5,351 nt of DNA from JADLCX01 sp038251595. GTDB taxonomy: Bacteria > Planctomycetota > Phycisphaerae > Phycisphaerales > UBA1924. Shown piece after piece: positions 1-5,351 of the stretch. Under the pieces are notes generated by a model. It did no database searches and had not been told where the DNA came from. It saw only the letters and a list, made by a program, of their open reading frames with translations. A program made the position numbers and the translations under genes. The first letter of the stretch is position 1, and each line of letters begins with the position of its first letter. The stretch lies in assembly GCA_038251595.1 (NCBI GenBank), contig JBBSBC010000222.1, positions 1-5,351 of the forward strand, given 5' to 3'.

Positions 1-1464
1 CATCGGCGCGCTGACCTTGCCTTCAGCGACAAGTTTGTTGAAAAGCAAACCGGCCTTGTCGCGCTGACCGAGCCCGAGCCAGCAGATTCGCGCCGGAAGC
101 CCTTGAAAGCCGAACCGAGGCTTGCACCGATCAAAGTCGCCCGCGAGGAGAGCTTCTGGGTGGGCGTGGCATGAGAGGATCCAGGTACGAAGTCGGGCCG
201 AATAGGGATCGGCTGGAGCATCATCGCCCCGGGGAGAAGCTCCACCGAAGAGATTTAGGATCGCGAGATCGGTGACATAAATATCGCGAGGATCGCCGCT
301 GAGCGCAACCCAGCGGAACGGGCCGCGACCAATGCAAAACTGGGGTCGGATGTACGCGGGGACAAATCCAGGGAAGCTGAATGCGTCTTGAAAGCCGCCA
401 CCCCGACCACCCGCATGATCGAACGCGCGCTGGCGAATGTTGTTGCCATAGTCAAACGTCACCGCGCCGCGGCGTTGCAGTTCGACCATCGCGAGAACGT
501 GACGTTCGATCGTCGCCATGCTCAGGCGCGTGTACTGGCCCGGACTCACGCGGCGCATGAGTTCAGATTCGTGCTGAGTCAACTCGACGGGTACATAGCC
601 GGTGAGCGGATCGTGCGCGCTGGTTTGATCGGTGAGCACATCGGGCGTGACACCCCGTTGAAGCAGCGTTTCAAGAAGTTCGACGGCGTTGCAGTTGATA
701 CCGATCGAGCGCACAACGCCCTTCTCGGCATAGCCAACGGCGGTATCAATCGCGGCATCGATCCCACCCACAATCTCATCCAGATAACGGTCCTTGACCC
801 TTCGATCGAGCCGCAACTGATCGGTATCGGCGATCAGGCATACACCTTCGTTCATGGTGACCGCAAGAGGTTGCGCCCCGCCCATGCCTCCGCACCCCGC
901 GGTGACACAGAGGCGATGCTTGAGTGTTCCGCCGAAGTGTTGACGGGCACATTCGGCGAAAGTCTCATAGGTGCCTTGAAGAATGCCCTGGGTGCCGATG
1001 TATATCCATGAGCCAGCCGTCATCTGTCCGAACATGATGAGCCCTTTGCGGGCAAGCTCGTCAAAGTGTTCCTGTGTGGCCCAGTGCGGGACCAGGTTTG
1101 AGTTAGCGATGAGGACACGCGGAGCGTCTTCGTGCGTTCGCACGATTCCAACGGGTTTGCCCGATTGAACGAGCAGTGTCTCATCCGGCGCTAAACGCTT
1201 GAGCGCTGAGACAATGGCATCGAAGGCTTCCCACGTGCGGGCCGCTTGCCCGCGACCACCGTAGACGACGAGCGCATCCGGAAGTTCGGCAACATCGGGG
1301 TCGAGATTGTTCATCAACATGCGCAAGGCCGCCTCGGCCTGCCAGGTCATGCAAGAGAGCTTGCGGCCGCGTGGCGCACGTACGGTTCGCACGCGCCCAC
1401 GTTGAGGTGGAAGCCCCGCAACCGGGGGAACTGGGGACTGATCTGGTATAGAAGTCGGTGGCAT
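1..1464 (-). CDS. hutU: Urocanate hydratase (urocanase), 3' end cut by window edge
   Basis: HutU (EC 4.2.1.49) is a cytoplasmic enzyme that adds water to urocanate using tightly bound NAD+, giving 4-imidazolone-5-propionate, the second step of histidine degradation. The 488 visible residues match the family throughout: 'RAPRG..LSC' and 'EAALRMLMNNLDP' near residues 29-56, 'YGGRGQAAR' (68-76), the glycine-rich NAD-binding 'TAGCGGMGGAQ' (198-208), 'FDYGNNIRQ' (337-345), 'FPGFVPAYIRPQFC' (374-387), 'GPFRWVALSGDP' (391-402) and 'FQGLPARICWLG' (453-464). Cys461 in the last motif probably corresponds to the catalytic Cys410 of the Pseudomonas enzyme. The frame is unbroken down to base 1. About the last 110 residues, with the 'GRDH..SGSVASP' region, lie outside the window. 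The ATG at 1464 was chosen because it puts about 28 residues before the first conserved motif; no clear Shine-Dalgarno sequence precedes it, and the frame stays open for some distance upstream. An insertion of about 28 residues lies between 'VTD' and 'FQGLPARI'. Product identity is very secure; the exact start is less so. Confidence 0.97.
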   Translation of the reverse strand, partial: MPPTSIPDQSPVPPVAGLPPQRGRVRTVRAPRGRKLSCMTWQAEAALRMLMNNLDPDVAELPDALVVYGGRGQAARTWEAFDAIVSALKRLAPDETLLVQSGKPVGIVRTHEDAPRVLIANSNLVPHWATQEHFDELARKGLIMFGQMTAGSWIYIGTQGILQGTYETFAECARQHFGGTLKHRLCVTAGCGGMGGAQPLAVTMNEGVCLIADTDQLRLDRRVKDRYLDEIVGGIDAAIDTAVGYAEKGVVRSIGINCNAVELLETLLQRGVTPDVLTDQTSAHDPLTGYVPVELTQHESELMRRVSPGQYTRLSMATIERHVLAMVELQRRGAVTFDYGNNIRQRAFDHAGGRGGGFQDAFSFPGFVPAYIRPQFCIGRGPFRWVALSGDPRDIYVTDLAILNLFGGASPRGDDAPADPYSARLRTWILSCHAHPEALLAGDFDRCKPRFGFQGLPARICWLGLGQRDKAGLLFNKLVAEGKVSAPM

Positions 1465-1507
1465 GGTGAAGGCCAAACAGTGGCTGAGTGTGGGTGGTAT
1501 AAAGAAC

Positions 1508-1536
1508 ACATTACACGAGCAGAGCGAGCGGCACAA
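1508..1536 (-). promoter_or_regulatory. Weak sigma-70-like promoter candidate for hutU
   Basis: On the minus strand TTGTGC and TAATGT are separated by 17 bases, upstream of the hutU start. Each hexamer matches only three of six consensus positions, so the match alone is poor. What favours it slightly is its place in the 175-base gap between the peptidase stop and hutU and its overlap with the inverted repeat at 1530-1541. hutU may equally be read through from upstream genes. Confidence 0.15.
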
Positions 1537-1541
1537 GTGCC
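1530..1541. repeat. Perfect 12-bp inverted repeat in the spacer before hutU
   Basis: The plus strand reads GGCACAAGTGCC, two 5-base complementary arms around a 2-base centre. It lies 66 bases upstream of the hutU ATG in the only sizeable spacer of the window. Its size and symmetry would suit a small dimeric repressor site, but it is a single copy, matches no hut operator that I can name, and 12 bases of symmetry can arise by chance. Confidence 0.3.
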
Positions 1542-1639
1542 CAAACAGGGGAGGTCTTGGCTCAAATCGGCTGATCCCACAAACTGGCCACGAACATTGT
1601 TTGGCGATAGCCCATGCTGGCAGTATTGCCGAGTCCGGA

Positions 1640-3022
1640 TCATTCCTTGGCGGCGCCAGCGAAAGCGACCGGACTTCGATAACCCTGCCGGTCATAGGCA
1701 CGAACACCGAAGAAGTGATCGTCCTTATTGAGCGAGAGTCGGAGCTCGGTCGCCCGACCGGCGTCGCTGACAAAGTCGGTGCTCCATGTCGGATCCGTCG
1801 TGGCTCGATGAACGACTTCGTAGCCTATGACATCGGGCTCAGGAGATGCAGACCACCGGATCAGCGTATCACTCCCGAGGTCCTTATTGACAATACGAAC
1901 ATTGGCGGGCGGTCGTGGTGCGTTGGCCAAATTCATGAGTGTGGCGATGTTGAGTCGGGCCACTCGTGCCATGTAGTCTGAATCGAGATAACGCGCCACA
2001 TCTCCGTAAGGGAGCGAATCTTTGGTAGCGACGTTCACGTGCTGCCGGTCGTAGTGTTCGCGAAAGACGGTGAATCGCACGGCCGGAAAGCCGTTGGTGT
2101 TGAATGCCATGTGATCGCCGCCGCGCAGAAAGCGATCCTGGCGGAAGATCATTGCGGTCTGTGGCAGGATGTTCTCGTGCTGCGCTGCGATGGCCTCAAC
2201 AAACCGTGCGAGCTGCCGGCTTGAGGAATCGGACTCGGAGGCGATGGTCCGGATATCGGCGAGTTGCTCGGCACTTGGGTTACGCGGCAGGCCTTCTGAA
2301 AACACACGTACGGTGTAGTAGCGGCTCCCACTCACCGCTGGATCTGTCGGATCACCCACGATGTCGTTGTTGAGCACTCCCGCGATGTTCTCTTGACGCG
2401 CCGCCGCCTGGGCCGCATGGTACTCAGCACCGATCAGCCCCTGCTCTTCACCTGCGGTCAGAAGAAAGACCACGGTGGAATCGAGGTTCAAGGTTGAGAG
2501 TACACGGGCAGACTCCAGCACAACTGCAGACCCGGAGGCATTATCGTTGGCACCGGGAGCATCGCCCTTGAAATCGAGGGCATCGGCATTTCGGCTGTCG
2601 TAATGAGCAACCACGTAGTAGCGGCGATCTGCGGCTTCCTTCATCGCGCCGGGCAGTGTGGCCACGATGTTGACTACGCGGCCGCCATCCGGAAGCCGTA
2701 TCGATTTCGGGGCATCGAACTCTTCAAACTCCACCTTGAGCCGCGCAGACTTGACTTCAGCCCCAGCCGATTTCGGTGCATAGGACTCCAACTCTTGCTT
2801 GAGCCAGTTGCGCGCTGCCCCGATCCCACGAGTCTCCGATGTGGTTTCGGAAAGCGTGTGGCGTGTGCCAAACGAACAGAGCTTTTCAACCGATAACCGG
2901 AGCCTTGCGCTCTCCACCGTCTTGATCACGTCAGCCTGAAGATGCGCAGGGGGTGGTGGCGGCGATGTGAGCGTGATCGAACTTGACAGTACCAGGGGAA
3001 GTACGACGAGAAGCGTGTTCAT
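1640..3022 (-). CDS. Exported M28-family zinc metallopeptidase (aminopeptidase-like) with C-terminal FnIII-like domain
   Basis: Predicted 460-residue exported di-zinc peptidase of family M28, the aminopeptidase S/Y and Vibrio leucyl aminopeptidase type. A hydrophobic N-terminal stretch (residues 4-19) reads as a signal peptide and is followed by a five-proline run (21-25). 'FGTRHTLSET' (51-60) resembles N-terminal segments of M28 proteins. The expected metal and catalytic residues are all visible: His140 and Asp142 in 'HYDSR', bridging Asp160 in 'GANDNASGSA', general base Glu192 and ligand Glu193 in 'GEEQGL', Asp220 in 'NNDIVGD', and His304 in 'GGDHMAF'. Residues about 380-455 look like a fibronectin-III-like domain ('PPANVRI...IRWSASPEPDVIGYEV'), common in secreted enzymes. 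The reading frame continues upstream past 3022, but that part overlaps hutI. An in-frame ATG at 3040 would add MPICSC; neither start has a good ribosome site. The gene follows hutI by 46 bases and is probably cotranscribed with it. Substrate specificity cannot be read from the sequence; glutaminyl cyclase is less likely given the intact GEE motif. Confidence 0.9.
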   Translation of the reverse strand: MNTLLVVLPLVLSSSITLTSPPPPPAHLQADVIKTVESARLRLSVEKLCSFGTRHTLSETTSETRGIGAARNWLKQELESYAPKSAGAEVKSARLKVEFEEFDAPKSIRLPDGGRVVNIVATLPGAMKEAADRRYYVVAHYDSRNADALDFKGDAPGANDNASGSAVVLESARVLSTLNLDSTVVFLLTAGEEQGLIGAEYHAAQAAARQENIAGVLNNDIVGDPTDPAVSGSRYYTVRVFSEGLPRNPSAEQLADIRTIASESDSSSRQLARFVEAIAAQHENILPQTAMIFRQDRFLRGGDHMAFNTNGFPAVRFTVFREHYDRQHVNVATKDSLPYGDVARYLDSDYMARVARLNIATLMNLANAPRPPANVRIVNKDLGSDTLIRWSASPEPDVIGYEVVHRATTDPTWSTDFVSDAGRATELRLSLNKDDHFFGVRAYDRQGYRSPVAFAGAAKE

Positions 3023-3068
3023 GCAAGAGCATATCGGCATGAACCCACGAAATGGACCACACCCAGAA

Positions 3069-4358
3069 TCATCCCGCGGCGCGGAACTGCACGAGTTTGC
3101 CCCCGCACATGACCGCATCAATCGCTGGCAACCCGAACTCGTATGCCAAATTTCGCTCGTCGGTATGCCGCGAGAGGATGAGATCAGCCCGCAGCCCACG
3201 GGCGATGATGCCTCTGTCGGCGAACCCGAGCATACACGCGGGGTTGACGGTGACGGCGCTGATGGCCTCGGCGGGCCATAGCCCACATTTACGAACAGCG
3301 AGCGCCATGGTCGCGGGCATGGAGCCGCAGGGCGCCGAACCCGGGTTAAAGTTGGTGGCGATACAGAGTTTGGAACTGGTGCTTGCGTCACAGAATCCAC
3401 GACCGTTTGCGTAACGGTCATCAACATGGAACCCGCAAACAGGCAGAATGACCCCAAACGTATTGGCACAAGCTGCGAGTTCGGCAAGTTCAGATTCGGT
3501 GGAGGCCTCAAGGTGATCGACGCTGATTGCGCCCATTCGTATTGCCTCGCCCGTCATGCCAAGTGCGTTGAACTGATCGGCATGAACACGAATCGGATGG
3601 CCCAATCGCCTGGCCTCGGTGAAAAGCCGAACCGTCTGATTGACCGACCACGCGCCTATTTCGCAATAGGCATCAACCGTGATGCCGGGGAACTCGCGGC
3701 TGATGGAGGGGAGCGTGTCGCTGATCACGTACTCAACAAATGAATCGGTCCCGCCCGCGAACTCAGGGTCGATGGCATGGCCGATGAGGGCAGTAGATAC
3801 CACCGTGCCCTCAAAGTGTGCGGCCGCATCGCGGATCGCCCGGAGCATCTTGAGCTCAGCCTCCGTCGAGAGCCCATATCCGGATTTGACTTCGATCGTG
3901 GTCGAACCCTCGCGCAGCATTGATCGAAGTCGGGTAAGTAGCTCTTCGGTAAGTACATCCTGCCGCGCGGCTCGAACACTCCGCACAGTTGACATGATGC
4001 CCCCACCACCCTTGAGAATATCGAGATATGTTCGGCCTTGCCGGTTGTAGAGCCACTCATCAAGCCTGTTCCCCGCCCAACACGCGTGCGTATGGCTATC
4101 CACAAACCCCGGCATCAGCACGCGCCCGCGTGCATCAATCATCGTTCGAGGATTGCCGCGGCGGATGAACTCGGCGCCTTCAGCCCCTTCGGCAATCGTT
4201 TCAACACATCCCTGTTCGACAAGCACGCTCGCACAGGCGATAACCTCAAGCGACTGGGCCAGTCTGCCCGATCGAACGGCGGGGCGTACGCCCAACTCGG
4301 CAGAATGGGTTGAGTCGCACAAAGTAAGTAAACGAGCGTTGAGGATTCCGATGCTCAT
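3069..4358 (-). CDS. hutI: Imidazolonepropionase
   Basis: HutI (EC 3.5.2.7) is a cytoplasmic amidohydrolase that hydrolyses 4-imidazolone-5-propionate to N-formimidoyl-L-glutamate, the third step of histidine degradation. The 429-residue length is slightly above the usual 400-420. Visible family motifs are 'PGFVDSHTHACWAGNR' with metal ligands His89 and His91, 'EVKSGYGL' (156-163), 'IGHA' with His194, 'HADQFNALG' with metal ligand His259, 'SVDHLEA' with His282, and 'ATNFNPGSAP' (334-343). At the last motif Asn336 occupies the place of the aspartate that ligates zinc in Bacillus subtilis HutI (Asp324), and Gln262 occupies the place of its Glu252. The start at 4358 was chosen because its ATG overlaps the hutG stop as ATGA, a usual sign of translational coupling, and 'MSIGILNARLLTL' begins directly at the first beta strand. 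An upstream in-frame ATG at 4373 would add MWNAA. Identity is secure; whether the amide substitutions affect activity is unknown. Confidence 0.96.
   Translation of the reverse strand: MSIGILNARLLTLCDSTHSAELGVRPAVRSGRLAQSLEVIACASVLVEQGCVETIAEGAEGAEFIRRGNPRTMIDARGRVLMPGFVDSHTHACWAGNRLDEWLYNRQGRTYLDILKGGGGIMSTVRSVRAARQDVLTEELLTRLRSMLREGSTTIEVKSGYGLSTEAELKMLRAIRDAAAHFEGTVVSTALIGHAIDPEFAGGTDSFVEYVISDTLPSISREFPGITVDAYCEIGAWSVNQTVRLFTEARRLGHPIRVHADQFNALGMTGEAIRMGAISVDHLEASTESELAELAACANTFGVILPVCGFHVDDRYANGRGFCDASTSSKLCIATNFNPGSAPCGSMPATMALAVRKCGLWPAEAISAVTVNPACMLGFADRGIIARGLRADLILSRHTDERNLAYEFGLPAIDAVMCGGKLVQFRAAG
4355..4358 (-). promoter_or_regulatory. ATGA stop-start overlap coupling hutG and hutI
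   Basis: The four bases read ATGA on the minus strand: ATG opens hutI and TGA closes hutG. A purine-rich GGAA lies about 8 bases before this ATG, inside the hutG coding region. Such overlaps usually mean that ribosomes finishing the first gene restart on the second, which keeps the two enzymes in proportion. This overlap is the main reason for preferring the 4358 start of hutI over the upstream ATG at 4373. Confidence 0.7.
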
Positions 4359-5317
4359 CGCCGCGTTCCACATGATGCGGGCTCGATCGGACGCTCAGCA
4401 AAGCCACGCAGAAATGTCAGAAACATGTGCGCGGCCAGCCGTGCGGTGCGTCCATCCACATCGCAAGCCGGGTTCAACTCCATGATGTCAAAGCACCTCA
4501 CCGTCGGAGAGCGCCCGGCGGCGCGAATGATCGGTTCGAGTTCGCGTGCCGTGAGCCCCGACGGATTGAGCGCGCTGACACCCGGAGCGTGCGCGGCGTC
4601 GAAGACATCCATATCAAGTGAAACAAACGCACTCTGCCCAATAGGCAAAGCCTGTTCGAGCAACATCGGAAACGCGAGCGACTGGCCGCAGCATGATTGA
4701 AAATACTCGAAATGTTCGCGAGAGTTGACCAAAGGATTCATGCCGACAACACGCAGATCGGTTGCGTATCCACCTTCCATCAGGGCGCGGAAGGGCATGC
4801 CCGAGCCAACTTCCGGGCGCACGTCAAGATGAGCGTCGAGATAGAGCCCCCTCAATACGCCATACACCTTGGCAACACCACGCACGAAGGGAAAGGTGAG
4901 ATCGTGACCGCCGCCGATCGCAATCGGAAAGAACCCGCGTTCGAGGAGTGACAACACGACTTCGGTGATGCGATCATGGGTTTCGCGCAGATCATCGGAG
5001 GGGATGACATCGCCTGCATCAAACACGCGCGGAAAGGCGAGCGCATCCGCCGACTCATCGGCCGGGCTTGCCACACCATAGCGTGCAAGCGCGGCACGAA
5101 ACGCGGCCGGACCGGCACGGGCTCCCTCGCGCCCATGATTGAGCATCACACCCATGTCATCGGGTATGCCCACCATGGCCACGCTGCACTTGGCCGCGAT
5201 TGCCTGCGCCTCAGCGTCTTCGACAAGTTCAGGAGTATTACGAACCACGGTCGCGGCAAAGCCACCAGAACGCGGTTGCGGATCGGGCCAGATCGGTGGT
5301 GCGAGAAAGGGGGGCAC
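4355..5317 (-). CDS. hutG: Formimidoylglutamase (arginase/agmatinase family)
   Basis: HutG (EC 3.5.3.8) is a cytoplasmic di-manganese ureohydrolase that splits N-formimidoyl-L-glutamate into glutamate and formamide, the last step of the short hut route. The 320 residues match the family's usual size. Metal-binding motifs of the arginase fold are all present: 'GGGHD' (135-139, His138), 'DAHLD' (161-165, Asp161, His163, Asp165) and 'SLDMDVFD' (233-240, Asp235, Asp237). 'PEVGSGMPFR' (168-177), directly after the second motif, is typical of HutG rather than agmatinase, and the hut neighbours support that choice. The start used is a GTG at 5317. No clear Shine-Dalgarno sequence lies upstream, and the frame remains open to the right window edge with no other start codon seen, so a start outside the window is possible. 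The stop overlaps the hutI start by four bases. The enzyme could in principle be a related ureohydrolase, but context and motifs make HutG strongly preferred. Confidence 0.94.
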   Translation of the reverse strand: MPPFLAPPIWPDPQPRSGGFAATVVRNTPELVEDAEAQAIAAKCSVAMVGIPDDMGVMLNHGREGARAGPAAFRAALARYGVASPADESADALAFPRVFDAGDVIPSDDLRETHDRITEVVLSLLERGFFPIAIGGGHDLTFPFVRGVAKVYGVLRGLYLDAHLDVRPEVGSGMPFRALMEGGYATDLRVVGMNPLVNSREHFEYFQSCCGQSLAFPMLLEQALPIGQSAFVSLDMDVFDAAHAPGVSALNPSGLTARELEPIIRAAGRSPTVRCFDIMELNPACDVDGRTARLAAHMFLTFLRGFAERPIEPASCGTRR

Positions 5318-5351
5318 GATGCTAGAGTACCACGCCGCGAAGCCGGCAGAG

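Larger units (their letters stand above)
1465..1639. other. Intergenic spacer between the M28 peptidase gene and hutU
   Basis: This 175-base gap is much longer than the other gene junctions in the cluster. Apart from the inverted repeat and the weak promoter candidate it holds a short GGCA/TGCC hairpin just after the peptidase stop (minus strand, about 1619-1630) with no T-run, so not a convincing terminator. The spacer has open frames on both strands but none shows recognisable protein features. Confidence 0.6.

Noticed and set aside
388..1011. Long plus-strand open frame of 207 codons
   Set aside because: It lies antisense to a region of hutU that is conserved motif by motif. Its translation shows no recognisable domain, so it is a shadow frame of a GC-rich gene.
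1473..1548. Direct repeat CCAAACAG at 1473-1480 and 1541-1548
   Set aside because: Eight bases repeated twice within 76 bases is easily chance, and there is no third copy or regular spacing.
1619..1630. Hairpin GGCA-ATAC-TGCC after the peptidase stop as a terminator
   Set aside because: The stem is only four pairs and no T-run follows, so it does not meet the pattern of an intrinsic terminator.
1347..1643. Minus-strand 98-codon frame filling the peptidase-hutU spacer
   Set aside because: It overlaps the hutU coding start in a different frame and has no recognisable motif. A small protein here cannot be excluded but nothing supports it.
1246..1981. Plus-strand open frames covering the hutU start, the spacer and the peptidase 3' end
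   Set aside because: Their translations show no family features and they mostly run antisense to well-supported genes.
3023..3511. Upstream continuation of the peptidase reading frame, which could give a 623-residue protein
   Set aside because: It mostly overlaps hutI in another frame, its translation is low-complexity Pro/Ser-rich without domains, and the signal-like sequence at 3022 gives a natural start.
3725..4105. Minus-strand 126-codon frame inside hutI
   Set aside because: It lies entirely within hutI in another frame, and the hutI frame carries all the catalytic motifs of that region.

Overview
The window is GC-rich and looks bacterial. It is a compact block of histidine-degradation (hut) genes, all on the minus strand. 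In transcription order, from right to left, they are: hutG (formimidoylglutamase, 5317-4355), hutI (imidazolonepropionase, 4358-3069), an exported M28-family metallopeptidase with a C-terminal fibronectin-III-like domain (3022-1640), and hutU (urocanate hydratase, starting at 1464 and running off the left edge). Taxonomy cannot be fixed from this sequence. The weak Shine-Dalgarno signals, the M28 protein with a 'FGTRHTLS' N-terminal signature and the overall style would fit a Planctomycetota-like (perhaps Phycisphaerae) genome, but this is only a guess.

How the genes work together: HutU converts urocanate to imidazolonepropionate, HutI opens the ring to give N-formimidoyl-L-glutamate, and HutG hydrolyses that to glutamate plus formamide. 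Three of the four steps of the short hut route are therefore present. Histidine ammonia-lyase (HutH), a transporter and a regulator are not in the window and may lie beyond either edge. The peptidase sits between hutI and hutU on the same strand. It could release histidine-containing peptides or amino acids outside the cytoplasm, but that link is inferred from position only.

Layout: 5318-5351 is a short edge segment in which the hutG frame stays open, so the hutG start is not certain. hutG and hutI overlap by four bases (ATGA). hutI and the peptidase are separated by 28-46 bases, depending on which peptidase start is used. A 175-base spacer (1465-1639) separates the peptidase from hutU. It holds a small perfect inverted repeat and only a weak promoter-like match. 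No tRNA, rRNA, mobile element, CRISPR array or convincing terminator was seen.

The points most worth a second look are the peptidase inside the hut cluster, amide residues in HutI where acidic catalytic residues are expected (Asn336 and Gln262), and an insertion of about 28 residues in HutU just before its active-site segment. Nothing in the window looks like a wholly new system.
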